A stretch of DNA of 64,000 nt from Tigriopus japonicus (GCA_010645155.1 CM021313.1:1544588-1608587), one strand, 5' to 3'; shown: positions 48,346 to 59,439, counted from the stretch's first letter. Translations and numbers: made by a program. Notes: a model not told the origin generated them from the sequence alone.

Positions 48346-50646
48346 TCAATCACTGTCATCTGAAGGGAATTGCTGCTGTTCTTTTAGAAACCGCTCCTCG
48401 CGTTTGACCTCCTCCTTTAGCTTTCGATTGATGAGCTTTAAACGCAAGTCGTTGGTTCCCATGGACTCAACTTTGAATTCCTCCATGGGTGTTTGATCCA
48501 TCACAGCCTGAGGTTGAATCAAGGTCACTTTTCGCTTAACTCGATTCGCGATGGTGGATGGCTCCACTTTAATCGGAAGGTTGGGATTTGGACGAGATTG
48601 AGCGGATGATGCTTCGCCAAAGTGTACGATTCGGGTCGACGGCTGAGCTACCATTTTCTTAACCGGCGGAGGAGCCACGTCATCCGACGATCCAAAGTAG
48701 TTTGAACTTCTTCGCTTGCGAGGAGGAACCACCAGTTTCTGCTTCTTCCGCTTCAAAGATCGGGCTTCCTGACGCAATCGATATTCGTCCTCATCATCGG
48801 ATAAATCGGAAGAGGACGAGACTCTTATTCGCCGCTCACCATCCGAGGACGAACTCGAAGAGCTCACGTACTTTCTTCGCGATCGAGAATTGCGTTCTTT
48901 GAGACTCCTCCGACGTTTCAAAGATCGCTTTTTCTTGAGCTTCTCCGAATCCGAATTCGGCTGTGATTCTGTGAAAGTTTCGCTTTTCGGTTTCTTCAAC
49001 TCTTCCTTGTGCTGTTGTTGCTGTTGGCGGATTTTAGACGAACTCTTGCCCTTGCCTTTGCCCTTACCTTTGCCTTTTGGCCTTAAAGGACGATCACTGT
49101 CCGAAGACACAACGGTTTTCTTGGGGGATTTCACTTTCGACACGGGTACACTAGCTTTTTTGGCGACAGGCGCATCACTTTCGGAGCTGATATTGATTTG
49201 AGGTGCATCTAACGTCCGTTTATGTCGAGCACGCTCATCATCGGAAACGTTCACGATCAAAGGTGTCCGCTCTTTAGCAGAAGAAGGTATTTCACACAGG
49301 ATATCGACGTCTTCATCACTTTGGGCATCACTACTATTCTCCTCGGGCACCACCCAACGAGTGATATTGGCCGATGTTTCGCCACTACTCGTTGATGGAG
49401 CGTCATTCAGTATAGGAGTTGCAATGGAAGAAGGATTAGGTTGAGCGGACACCGGTTCTTGAGAGCTAGTTCTCGGTTCCGCGTTGTCCGCATGATTCCG
49501 CAGACGTCGACGGATTCGATCGGCTAGCGTTTCCAAACCCGCTTGAGTTTGACCCGTGGGACCAGAGCGAACCTCTTCGACGATGATGACATCGTCGTTG
49601 TCACCGCTCGAACTACTTTCTATGGTCATCATGGGCGGGTCTTGGGCCGTTCGATATTCGGGCGATGCCACCGGAGGGCGAGGTACGGGCAGCCGTTGTT
49701 CACTGTAGCGGGCATTACGATCGTACCCCACCATGTCATATGAGCTCCGAGCAAAATGGTGAAATTCGTGTTGAAAGTGGTCCGTGTTGGCGCCACAATA
49801 CGGCAGAATCACATCGTGGAACTCTTGGCTTTCGATTTCGTGTTCCTGAATGTTATCCAAAATGAGTTGCAACACGTGGGCTATCTGTTGCGGATGGCGT
49901 TCCATGACCACGTTGAGCTCGCGATTCAGCCAGGGCACCAATCGATGGGTGGTGGCCGGGTTATTGCGGTACCAAGCCGGGCTACATTCCCGGAAGCGTC
50001 CCGTGACCAAATCACCCACACTCGCCGGATCCACGTACAAATGTCGAGAGTAGATATCGCGACGAAACTCGGAGTTGGCCACGTGTCGTCGTCGACGCCA
50101 ACCCGAACCAATGGACGTGGCACCGGACAATTCTTGGGCCCGGGCAAAGAAGTTCTCCGGCATCGAGGGCACGACGAACATGCCTCGCATTCGGGCCAAG
50201 GCCCGCTCGCCCATATGTTGGGCCAACCATTGTTGACGGAGCTCTTCCTCGGCCGCTCCGCCCCGCCCTAAAGCCCCGCCATTGGCCGGCAAAGATAAGG
50301 TAGGCGGAGGCGGGATGGTGTAGCTATCGTAGTTGTCATCGGCCTTGATGTTATGAATGATGGACTTGAATCTGGCCTTGCACAAAGGACATTCGGGTTT
50401 GACCTTGCTCCACTCGAGCAAACAAGTGAAGCAAAACTTGTGCAAACAGCTATCCGTATAAGACATATTCTCGAGCCCGCCCAAACAAATAGCGCAATGC
50501 GGATCCGGACTGCTACACCGGGAATCCGTGGGGCTGGACCGGGAGAGGCGTGGCTGGGGCGGTTCGGGGGCGGCATCTTGAGGGTCCTCCTTGGGCGGCG
50601 GCGTGTCCGAACGCGACAAAATGGGCGGGGTAGGCGGATACTCCAT
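48346..50646 (-). CDS. Topors: TOPORS-type E3 ubiquitin/SUMO ligase
   Basis: A 766-residue single-exon gene. TOPORS is a nuclear RING protein that acts as a ubiquitin and SUMO E3 ligase and binds topoisomerase I and p53 in vertebrates. Residues 51-89 form a C3HC4 RING: C51, C54, C67, H69, C72, C75, C86, C89, with the family-typical CLHKFCFTCLLEWSKVKPEC and CPLCKARFKSI. Residues ~150-340 hold the conserved TOPORS region after the RING (for example RRDIYSRHLYVDP and PWLNRELNVVMERHPQQI). The C-terminal half is disordered, Ser/acidic and Lys/Arg-rich, with GK repeats, a Gln run and an RS-like stretch, as in animal TOPORS. The start was chosen as the first ATG before the RING. A TCAGTC initiator-like motif lies on the minus strand about 225 nt upstream (50870-50875). 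Confidence 0.93.
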   Translation of the reverse strand: MEYPPTPPILSRSDTPPPKEDPQDAAPEPPQPRLSRSSPTDSRCSSPDPHCAICLGGLENMSYTDSCLHKFCFTCLLEWSKVKPECPLCKARFKSIIHNIKADDNYDSYTIPPPPTLSLPANGGALGRGGAAEEELRQQWLAQHMGERALARMRGMFVVPSMPENFFARAQELSGATSIGSGWRRRRHVANSEFRRDIYSRHLYVDPASVGDLVTGRFRECSPAWYRNNPATTHRLVPWLNRELNVVMERHPQQIAHVLQLILDNIQEHEIESQEFHDVILPYCGANTDHFQHEFHHFARSSYDMVGYDRNARYSEQRLPVPRPPVASPEYRTAQDPPMMTIESSSSGDNDDVIIVEEVRSGPTGQTQAGLETLADRIRRRLRNHADNAEPRTSSQEPVSAQPNPSSIATPILNDAPSTSSGETSANITRWVVPEENSSDAQSDEDVDILCEIPSSAKERTPLIVNVSDDERARHKRTLDAPQINISSESDAPVAKKASVPVSKVKSPKKTVVSSDSDRPLRPKGKGKGKGKGKSSSKIRQQQQQHKEELKKPKSETFTESQPNSDSEKLKKKRSLKRRRSLKERNSRSRRKYVSSSSSSSDGERRIRVSSSSDLSDDEDEYRLRQEARSLKRKKQKLVVPPRKRRSSNYFGSSDDVAPPPVKKMVAQPSTRIVHFGEASSAQSRPNPNLPIKVEPSTIANRVKRKVTLIQPQAVMDQTPMEEFKVESMGTNDLRLKLINRKLKEEVKREERFLKEQQQFPSDDSD

Positions 50647-51944
50647 GATGGCACGACCCCAGTGCGTTCGACTTGATTCACCGACTAACTAGAGGTCGTG
50701 ATACCACCCGCCTCTCAGGGCACTCATCTCTACTATGGGATCAGGATGGGTTAACAAAACGGGCGAGGGAATCCACAGAAACCAAATACAAAAGAGGCAC
50801 TCTTAAATACACACAGACACACAGACGAACGAACGATCGAACGAACGGAACGAGTGGATGGGGAGCTCTGACTGAGCTGAGGATGTCACGGTGAACGGCG
50901 AACGCACTCAGACAGACAGATATCAGGCTTCCCTAATGTTTTATGACATCAAAATGCCAAATGGTCAAAAGAAAGCGATGAGGAATCGAAAATGAACTGA
51001 AAAGGACATGACTAGTACTGGACGGTTGAAAAGTAGAAATGAAATCTATTTGATGACCATAACTTTCGCCATTAAGTTTTAAATAAGTGCGTTTAGTTAG
51101 CGCACGATGCTATCAAAGGGTTCTTTTGTAGTGACACTTACGGCAGAAATGGTCATAGGCCAGGTTTCAAAAGATCAGCTGTTTGCGATAAATTCGAGAG
51201 GGACCAAGGGGTCGGATCAGCGTTGCTTGATGACTTGTGACTGAGCCAGATAGCTTTTCCGCTCGCAGCAAAAGAAACGTTCGTAAATAGGAACGAATTT
51301 TTGCCCCCCTGAGCTTTGAATCTATTCATTCTCTCAGTTGGAACCAGTTGCCACTACGCTGTCGACTTTTTTGTCTGATTCGTTGACATGGTGTCTCAAA
51401 ATTTCCTTGACCGCCAAAGACTTCTCAGTTTTGGTGATCCTGGATGTTTTCCTGAGAATTTGGCCGAAATCAAAACAAACCTGGCAAGAAGAACAAGGGA
51501 CAGAGCGCGGAAAAAAGGGTGAATTTCGGAAACACATTTTACCGATCTTAGAAATAGAAATTTCATCCTTGGTCATTTCGAACGAACTATTCTCAAAACT
51601 TATATTCTTTGATTTCATTTTTTTCAGGATTCATCAATTTCGAATTAAGGATTCTGTTGACCAAGTCCATAAATAAAATCCAGTCATTTTACATTGGCAA
51701 CACATTTCAGTTATCATGGAGATTCCACCCCTTGCTCGGCTTCACCTTCATCTTCTTCCCGTGATTTTTATGTTCTTGAGCAAGTGAATCTTAATTGAAA
51801 CCAAACCCAATAAGAGCTGATTAGAAGTACATGAACAATTCACCTTAATTTTTTTTGCCCATGTATCCAAAGTTGGGTGTTTTTTTGGGTTGGTTGTGGT
51901 TTTTACTACCACTACAAGGAATATGATAGTTTGAACACTTAGTA
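50647..51944. other. TOPORS upstream region and intergenic DNA
   Basis: The first ~250 bp is probably TOPORS 5' UTR and promoter, with GAAC/GAACG simple repeats near 50825. The rest holds only unsupported short frames, such as 51338-51676. Confidence 0.45.
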
Positions 51945-52450
51945 ATTCTACAAAATTTGGTTTACCAACAAGATACTGTTGGTAGATCTGCACAGGCCTT
52001 GAATAGTGGGTAGATCAGGAATAGTATTTTTAAAAAAATTTCTAACTCTGCTTTGATAGCTGTTAGAGGATCAGCTCCTACATACTACCAACAAAGACTA
52101 ATGGGCAAAAGATTGAACAATGAAGGAGCCCAATTTAGAAGTGAGGATGTTGTTTGAACTAGCCTGGATTCCTTGGGATTTGGAGGTGCTCTCATAGCAC
52201 AAGAAAAACCTCTAAGGTGGTTATAGCTGACCTCAAATCCTGGGTTAGAACAGAGCCCATGAATGCTCTTGAAGTACTGTGTCAGATACCGTGTCAGATC
52301 TCATACTGTGTCAGATACCTTTCAGTTCTTCTCTGAATACTGTGTAGTCCTAACTGCTGGAGTCTCTCCCAATTCTAGAGCTCTCTCATTCTTGTGATGT
52401 TTCTAGTGAAACATCTTTGGACCTGTTTGACTTTTTGCAAACCTAATTGG
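51945..52450 (-). mobile_element. Decayed 3' end of a non-LTR retrotransposon (copy B)
   Basis: Nucleotide similarity to copy A runs through the whole block: AAATTTGGT(T)TACCAAC near 51953, GATCAGCTCCTA near 52070, TTGGGATTTGGAGGTGCTCTC near 52172 and GTGAAACATCTTTGGACCTG near 52410. All reading frames are broken by indels. A local duplication of the ACTGTGTCAGATACC segment lies near 52277-52320. Clearly older than copy A. Confidence 0.8.
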
Positions 52451-53862
52451 CATTATGTATTTTCAAAACTAAGAAAATTCAATGTCCAAGGTTTTTTAAT
52501 AAAAACCCCTTCAGTCTTGTTTTCAAACTACATTCTTTATTTTGCATATCTGTACAAGTATAACTGAAATTGTATTGAGAGTTTTGGCAAAAAGGGCTTT
52601 TGGTCCATCACTAGCCAAAAGTGAATTTGAACACGAGAAATTTCCAATAGAACTCAACCAAAGGGCACAGTTGGGGGGTTGATCTCAAGTTTTGGGCTGT
52701 ATGAGAATGTCAATGATGAAAAGTTGGATGAAACAATTTTTATTGGTTTTTAATTGGTGTGTGTTGTTGGGTTGTTAGTTGGGATGGCTAGTAAAACTTG
52801 TGATGCATGCAATGCTCATTGTGCCTGTATTTCACTTTCAGCCATCTCTCTAGGTTCATTTGTTATCCAGTATTAGGTGCCTTTAAAGAGAATCATTCAC
52901 CACTGGCACTTGCTTCTGCATATAAAATCGATTTATATTTATTATTAAAATAAAAACGATTTCCCTGTTCCTTTGATTATTGGTATATTTGTTTGGATTT
53001 TAAGAAAAATGTTTGTTTGTGGTAAATTTGTATCATTTCCTGATAAAAGCAGTGTTGCTGTCATGATATGCATGACCACAACAGGCAGTTGTGTGGTTAA
53101 TTAGGAAACAAATTTGCTTCATGACGTTGAGCTATGTCAAGAGCTGGCATTACTGAGCCAATCTGCAGCACCACTGTGCTTGAACAAGAATCAAGGTTTT
53201 AGCAGAAAGATGAGGTTATATTCCAACAAGAGGTCAAAAATTATTCTGTTAAAGGTAAGCTGAGATCATCAACGTCAATTTGCTAGCACAAAGTGCATAC
53301 ACAAAATTGAGTAAAAAGTCAAACGCAAGGACCATAGAACAATGACACCAGCATCTTGGGACCAAAAATTCTCATTCACGTACTTCTTTACTATAGTGCT
53401 CTATGTCTAATGGTTAATTTGCCACAATGGTTGATGTTGTTGAACAGATTGATTGGTTCAAGAGATATGTTCCCATACACGCCATGCTACTGGATGGTTT
53501 GATCTTGACCTTATATTTTTTTCTAGAGCTCAATCTACTTTTGACCTTTTTCAATTCTTAAGTGGTGTCACTTTGGCAGCTCTGATTTTTAGAGAGACCA
53601 ACACAACCAATGTGTGACTACTACTTTCTGCAATTTGTATTTGTTTGGTATGTTGTTGTTTGTTTGCCCATCTTTGTTATTTGTTATATTTCTTGGTTTC
53701 CCATCAAAAATATCTATTTATCAGTTTTAAACCTGTACAATAGCATATTTTTCCGAGCTCAATTAATGAGGCATAAGAGGTTGAGCGATTTCTTGGTAAT
53801 CTAATCTTTGCTTTGGTGTGGGTTCTTTTCCAAAATATCTTTGCTTCGTGTTAATCCCAAAG
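52451..53862. other. Intergenic DNA upstream of the PDZ gene
   Basis: AT-rich sequence with no supported gene. It includes the promoter and any 5' UTR exons of the PDZ gene, which cannot be located from sequence alone. Confidence 0.45.
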
Positions 53863-54900
53863 ATGAGTTCTAATCGAATGGCCTTTGGCCATGAAGCCGG
53901 TACAGCTATCGAATGTCTCAGTGTAAGTATTGTGCTTACCAGATTCCCTGGAAAAGGTCCTACTGTAGATAAGCATTGAGGGTGTTGTTTTGCATTATGA
54001 ACACAATTTTGCATTATTTACTTGAATTGCAGATTGATACCTCTCACCAGAAAGGATGTGATCGCTTCTGAAAATCAATTAATTTTGATTATCATTGCAT
54101 TCAGTATTTGGTTTGGCAGAACTGGACAAGGGTTGTTCCTGCTAAATAAAGGTTTTTTTTAACCTTTGCCTATGTGTTGTTAAAGGACCAACTTGAAACT
54201 ATTGTTGGGAAAATGTATTTTAAAAAATAATGTAGAGGTGTGATGTACTGATTTGCTTCCTTGTTTTGGCAGATTCCTATTACCTTGACGAAAGAAATCA
54301 CCGCAGATGAAAATGGAGAGGAAGTACAACGCTGTGGATTCAAAATCGGGGGAGGGATTGATCAAGATTTTACTAAGAGTCCTCAAGGCTACCCGGATAA
54401 TGTAAGGTCTTTGTGAATATACGCAAGTAATACTGAATGAGCTTAACAAAACCGGTAATTTATCATTAGTGCTTTTCAAGAAATGGATAAAATGTGATTA
54501 AATTGTATTTTCAAATTTTATTAGTTTTTTTAAATTTGATTTAATTCAGGATCGACGGGATGATGTGACATTAACTTTGAGCCATGTGATATCAGATCAT
54601 GTTCTATTTATTCATTTGAGTGCATCGTTACGTACATTTTTTATCTGAGATAGTGAAAGCGAATTTTATTTCCGTGAACGTTAAAGGCTTGATTGGCTTT
54701 TTAAATTTTAGGGGATCTATGTGACGGAGATTCAAGAGGATAGTCCAGCCGTTAAGGCGGGGATTCGTATTCATGACAAGATCCTTCAGTGCAACGGATA
54801 TGACTTCACTATGGTGACTCATAAAAAGGCCGTGGCATACATCAAAAAGAACACGGTCCTGAACATGTTGGTAGCTCGAAAAGGGGTCACACAAACATGA
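53863..54900 (+). CDS. TAX1BP3: TAX1BP3/TIP-1-like single-PDZ-domain protein
   Basis: Three clear coding exons: 53863-53922, 54273-54401 and 54712-54900, all phase 0, giving 125 residues. Donors are GTAAGT and GTAAGG; acceptors are TGGCAG and TTTTAG. TIP-1 proteins are almost nothing but one PDZ domain and act as cytoplasmic antagonists of PDZ scaffolds by binding C-terminal peptides, such as that of beta-catenin. The carboxylate-binding and second-strand region is CGFKIGGGIDQDF, close to the human LGFSIGGGIDQD. The third exon gives GIYVTEIQEDSPAVKAGI, DKILQCNGYDFTMVTHKKA and MLVARKG, matching IYVTRVSEGGPA, DKIMQVNGWDMTMVTHDQA and LLVTRQ. A 15 nt microexon (54550-54564) may add five residues before GIYVT. 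AATAAA lies 160 nt past the stop. Confidence 0.88.
54550..54564 (+). CDS. Candidate 15 nt microexon of the PDZ gene
   Basis: GATCGACGGGATGAT follows a T-rich tract ending TTCAG and is followed by GTGACA, an acceptable but weak donor. It encodes DRRDD in phase 0, inserting between PDN and GIYVT. The human protein has EDKTDKGIYVT at this point, so an acidic/basic pair before GIYVT is expected and exon 2 joined directly to exon 3 lacks it. Not proven. Confidence 0.4.
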
Positions 54901-55058
54901 CCCTGAGCTAGGCCTTAAGTTCAATATTAAGTGATCTTTTCATTACGTGCCTCCTATTTTGTGATAATTTTTTCTTAAAAATGATTCTATTTGAAAACCA
55001 ATTAGAGGTTGAAATATGATTTACATTTTACAAAAATCAATGTTGGCCTTATTCTGGA

Positions 55059-55064
55059 AATAAA
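55059..55064 (+). terminator. PDZ gene poly(A) signal
   Basis: AATAAA about 160 nt past the stop codon and only ~42 bp from the stop of the convergent channel gene, so the two 3' UTRs probably overlap. Confidence 0.65.
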
Positions 55065-55105
55065 CTATCTCTCAAGCTTTCAAATCGCATTACAGCCGTG
55101 AACGC

Positions 55106-57691
55106 TTAGATTTTATGAAAGAGAGTTTGCCATAAAGTCTTCCCACTCAATGCCAAAAACTGAATAAGACTCAAGATTGATAAACCTGTGATCTGTGTGA
55201 GGAGCCCAAAAGTGCCTCCAAACTCGGCTAATTTCTCGATCCAAGTTGCTCGGGCATCCAAAATAGTAAATTCTATTTTGGGAGAATGAAATTGTAAGTG
55301 CACTACAATTATATCTCTAAATGCCTTTTCACCTACATCAAGCTCGGTGTCAACTTGATTTCCGGAGAAATCATAATACCGAGACACATCGAGCAAGCTT
55401 GGATCGCGTATGGTTCCATTGGCATTTGCAAGGTACTCGCACAAGCGTCCGCATCCAAAAAACCTAGGATACCATTCATTCACGGGTCCATCCAACTCAG
55501 TGACTCTTTCCAAACGCTTGGAATACAGGATCTCAGTGCAAGCTCTTGGGCAGGAACAAGGTAAATCAGTCATAAAAGTGGCATTTTGCATCATATTGCG
55601 AAAGCAAGTCGTCCCAAATACGTCACAAAGTGGAGAGTTCAAATTTGACAAATAGTCCCAGGGTACGCAACCACAGATATTGGCGGCATACTTCACCCGG
55701 CATTCGTAGTAACAATTGGAATGGGAGTATGTCTGAAACAAGGCCAAATTGTGACTCGAAACGTCCAAATGACAAGGATGATATTCCGGCGACAAAGAAT
55801 CTTTAAACCGGTTCGTGACGTCATTTCCGTGAGCAGTGATCTCAATGAAATACTCTTGGCCAGATTTTAGGGTCAGCACTTCCATGTCACGACTGAAATC
55901 TTGACTTGTGATCATTTGGCCCACAGAATCCACCTGATGTAGTTGGAGCTGGATGTTATTCAAAATGTCATCCTTATCTTTATCCATTGAACTGGTTCGT
56001 GGTATTGTGTGTCGTATTTGACTGTCAATGACCAAAGTCACCACGCCCTCTCTAATATTAGAATGGCTATACTGCAAGGGACCGGGAAAGCTGTCAAAAT
56101 TCTCCAGGAAGGGCATAGTACTCTTTTGCCGCTTTAAGTTTGTATCAGCGCGCCAATTCTTGGTCGAACAAAAGCCTAAATCTGTTGGAGAGGTGAAGAA
56201 ATCTTGGCAAAACTGGTTAATCAAACCAAATCCAATGTTTGCGCCTTTCCATTTTTCTCGAAATCTGTCCTTGCAGTAGATGAACATAGGAGTCTCGGCA
56301 CTAAAGTTCAATTTCGTACCATTGCCATTCAAATATGTGCTATTTGGAAACATTTGTTTGTATACGTGTTCCACAATTTCAGAGTCTATGGGTGGGTTAA
56401 AGGGCACCACGGCATTTTGCACTATGGCTGATTTCATTAAGCCCAAAAGGACCTTGCGGTCGAGTACTTGGTCTAGCTCTCGAAATAGTTCACACCAAGA
56501 TTGACAATGTTTGTTTAGTAGCTTCCCATTGTGACAAGGGGACGGTTCATGGTAATCATTGCCATGGGGGTATTTCATTCGCATTTCTTCAATGCACGGA
56601 TAACCGTTACTCGGGAAAGTGGCGAGGAATCTTTGTGCTTGGTGCTCGAGTGTCCAGGAATTAGACCAATCCAGCTCGAAACGATCCTTGGAGAGAGTTT
56701 CCATACTTATCGTCATCAGCAAAGGAATTATGTCTATCGGGCTTAGTTGAATTCCTGGTAGTTTGAAGGATTGGGTAAAGTTTCCATAATATGACTCGGC
56801 CAGTTCCCAATCATCTGGAACACGATAAAATGAGTTCTTCGTATAAACAGAATACAACTTTGAGTACAAGCTCCCTGGTCGTTGGGTTTTCATGTTTAAA
56901 AGTGAGTTGAATTCCTCTTCATCTGCACCCTTAACCAATCCTAATTTTGGGGAAAAGCCATAAGTGAAGGCTGCCACTCGAATCCATGCAATGTGATACA
57001 GCGTGGACCAATTCTCTTCGGGTGGTTCAGGAAGAAGATCGATGTTATTCACCGTTGTGTTATTTCGATCCAAGTAAGCTTGAGCATCTTTTTGCAATTG
57101 GTTAACAAACTCACGCATCACATTGTATTTGCCCTCATCGGCTTGAACTAATATCGTAGCAAATTCTTCTGTCATATCCTCAAAGCTAGAGTTTCGCCGT
57201 TTCTGAGCCAAAACTACCCATTCTGTCAAGGAACAACTAAGATTATGCATTCTTCTTCTATATGTCAAGCAGTCCTTTTCATAATCATGGTATAATTGTA
57301 TGGGTGATTGGGTATATATTCCATGCTCATGCACCACTTGCTTCATAAAGCGAGTTTTGACCTCTTTGAACCGTGTATCCACTTCCTCAAGTTCCATGTG
57401 ATTCAAATACTTTGCTACAAAATCAAATCTGGCGAAACCAGGATGACAAAGCGTGACGGCTGGGAATGGGTAGTCACTCACTTTACGTTGTTCGATACTT
57501 CTGGTTACAGGATCCTCGTACCACGAATTAATTTGTTTTCGAACCAGAAGTGAAGAGGCCGCCAAACCACAAAATAAAACTGTGAGCCAAAATAATTTTT
57601 CGACCCAGACTGAGCCTTGGAGCACATGTTTCACACCTCCCAAGTTGATTTTGTTTAAGCTAGCTTTGAACCTTTCGTCTGGGCTTTTCAT
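55106..57691 (-). CDS. DEG/ENaC family sodium channel subunit (pickpocket-like)
   Basis: An 861-residue uninterrupted frame. DEG/ENaC subunits assemble as trimers to form amiloride-sensitive Na+ channels in the plasma membrane, gated by peptides, protons or mechanical force. TM1 is at about residues 33-50 (LFWLTVLFCGLAASSLLV), followed by the family-typical VSDYPFPAVTLCHPG. The large extracellular loop has several Asn-x-Ser/Thr sites and ends with the Cys-rich block CYYECRVKYAANICGCVPWD and CSCPRACTEILYS. TM2 follows near residues 825-850 (EFGGTFGLLTQITGLSILSL) and contains the G-x-S selectivity filter as GLS. The cytoplasmic tail is short. The usual His-Gly gating dipeptide before TM1 reads Gly-Gly here (NLGGVKH). 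The length is larger than the 500-700 residues usual for the family because of the expanded loop. Ligand and subfamily are unknown. Confidence 0.93.
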   Translation of the reverse strand: MKSPDERFKASLNKINLGGVKHVLQGSVWVEKLFWLTVLFCGLAASSLLVRKQINSWYEDPVTRSIEQRKVSDYPFPAVTLCHPGFARFDFVAKYLNHMELEEVDTRFKEVKTRFMKQVVHEHGIYTQSPIQLYHDYEKDCLTYRRRMHNLSCSLTEWVVLAQKRRNSSFEDMTEEFATILVQADEGKYNVMREFVNQLQKDAQAYLDRNNTTVNNIDLLPEPPEENWSTLYHIAWIRVAAFTYGFSPKLGLVKGADEEEFNSLLNMKTQRPGSLYSKLYSVYTKNSFYRVPDDWELAESYYGNFTQSFKLPGIQLSPIDIIPLLMTISMETLSKDRFELDWSNSWTLEHQAQRFLATFPSNGYPCIEEMRMKYPHGNDYHEPSPCHNGKLLNKHCQSWCELFRELDQVLDRKVLLGLMKSAIVQNAVVPFNPPIDSEIVEHVYKQMFPNSTYLNGNGTKLNFSAETPMFIYCKDRFREKWKGANIGFGLINQFCQDFFTSPTDLGFCSTKNWRADTNLKRQKSTMPFLENFDSFPGPLQYSHSNIREGVVTLVIDSQIRHTIPRTSSMDKDKDDILNNIQLQLHQVDSVGQMITSQDFSRDMEVLTLKSGQEYFIEITAHGNDVTNRFKDSLSPEYHPCHLDVSSHNLALFQTYSHSNCYYECRVKYAANICGCVPWDYLSNLNSPLCDVFGTTCFRNMMQNATFMTDLPCSCPRACTEILYSKRLERVTELDGPVNEWYPRFFGCGRLCEYLANANGTIRDPSLLDVSRYYDFSGNQVDTELDVGEKAFRDIIVVHLQFHSPKIEFTILDARATWIEKLAEFGGTFGLLTQITGLSILSLIQFLALSGKTLWQTLFHKI

Positions 57692-59382
57692 TTTGGAATG
57701 AACGAGTTCATATGATCGTCAACCCATAAAACAAACAAGTTCAGTAGACCTGAACAACTTACCACGCCAATGTAGGTGGAAATGCTTCGTTAGGTAAAAT
57801 CAAATTGTTTGTATGGGAGATTACAGCTACCCCTGAAGAACTTACGAAAGCTTTGCTATTACATCGTTCAGAAATGAACAGTTAAGCCAAATCTCCCTGA
57901 TACAAATTATTACTTGCACGTACTCTTACTATTTTTAATGCTAATGCCGTGACTAAGTCTCTAAGCCAAAATTAGACATGAAACGGACACGGTTTTTGTA
58001 CTAAAAAAATCTTCGAAATCTACACTTGGCCCGCCGACCGGTAATGACTTTTGCCTGCAAGGTTTGACCCATTGCAATTATTCATTAACATTATTTTTTT
58101 GGCTCCTATTTTTACTATTTCAGTTAAGAATTTCAAGTTCATGAAGGAACAAACATGGACCAATCACCTTCAAAATGAAATCAATTTCAATATCACTGGG
58201 ACGATTATTTTCAAATTGTAGTTGAATAGCATTAAATTCAATAACAATTTTCCGTTTTCGGAAGCATTTTCGTTTTGAACACTGCATACTCAATGACTTT
58301 AAAATTTCAAGGTCTTAAGTGGCGAAGGTAAAGTTATCCGAAACTTAAGAAGCCTGTTTCCACTTGTTTCGTTCCACCTTTTTGTGCTCCTTTTTATCCC
58401 TTGGAAATATGAGACCTATCAACCTTTATTGCGAGGTGTATTTTATGATTTAAAAAAGGATATTGAAATACAGTACAGGAAAATTAACCATCCTCGGCGT
58501 ACGAGCTATCTTGCAAACTGTAAAACGCACAGGGCGGATGTACGGAAATTTTTGTTGGACGAGTTACAGCTGTTGAAGAGCAAAGGTTGCACGTTAAAAC
58601 TTCATATTTCCGAAGATGCTTCCTAAGCTGTGCCCAAACAAACAAATTTCCCTTCTTGCCAAAGTTGTGTTCATTTTGAAATGTTGAGATAAAATTATGC
58701 GAAGTTAACGTGCAGAATCATGCCTCTGGTCTGACGGGTTATTCTTGACAGGCCCTGACCGATTGGGGCATTTGAAGGCTGAACAAGTGACCATTGTTTC
58801 AACCCTACAAACGAACTTGTTTGGGCACAACTGCTTGAAAAACGTCACAGCCAAAGGTCAGCTGAGGCCTGAAAATCGTCCAACAAATCGTTGGCCGAGT
58901 CTGGCTGAACATGCCCACTCTAGAACTCTGGTAAAACGCAAATGATGTACTGAGAGTACATATACTCCGAGCGGGTTATTTCTAGTTGTTTGTGTAGTGA
59001 GGACACTCTGAGTGCTTAGAAGTTTCTTCTCACTTCTCAAAATTCGAGGGACTCTTTAAATCATTGATTCAGGCTCAGGAAAATGCTAAAAAGTTGGTTT
59101 TACTCTAGTTTCTGGAGCTCCGACTTCAGATTCTATTCAAGACAACAAATGTATGCTTGTTGTTGTAGTGTTGTCTTCGGCACATCCTGGGCTTTCAATA
59201 TTGCCGCCAACTGAACCAAGTTCATGCCTGGACTTATTTTGCGAACTAAATTGTGTGCAATGCACAGTAACTTTCGGGCTCAATTAAAGGTACCTTCTAT
59301 CAAGAGCGTTTTTCAGAGCTCTTCGGATTGTTACTTTGGCCAAGAAGGAAAAACAGTCTCAATTTGTTTCAACAAGCTTAGA
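57692..59382. other. Intergenic DNA upstream of the channel gene
   Basis: Contains the promoter region of the minus-strand channel gene. Open frames such as 58384-58626 (80 codons) show no recognised domain. Nothing else could be supported. Confidence 0.5.
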
Positions 59383-59439
59383 CTTCATGATCTTCTCACA
59401 GACCTTTGTATTGCACAGGTCTTTGAGAAGATCATGAAG
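59383..59439. repeat. 23 bp inverted repeat at the LINE 5' junction
   Basis: 59383-59405 is the inverse complement of 59417-59439 with one mismatch, with an 11 nt loop. The right arm is LINE sequence encoding FEKIMK, so the left arm looks like an inverted copy of the first LINE bases. Confidence 0.9.

Noticed and set aside
49756..50271. 171-codon plus-strand frame opposite TOPORS
   Set aside because: It is the antisense shadow of the TOPORS coding sequence; the minus strand has the RING and family motifs.
58384..58626. 80-codon frame upstream of the channel gene
   Set aside because: Its composition looks protein-like, but no domain, start context or splice partner was recognised.
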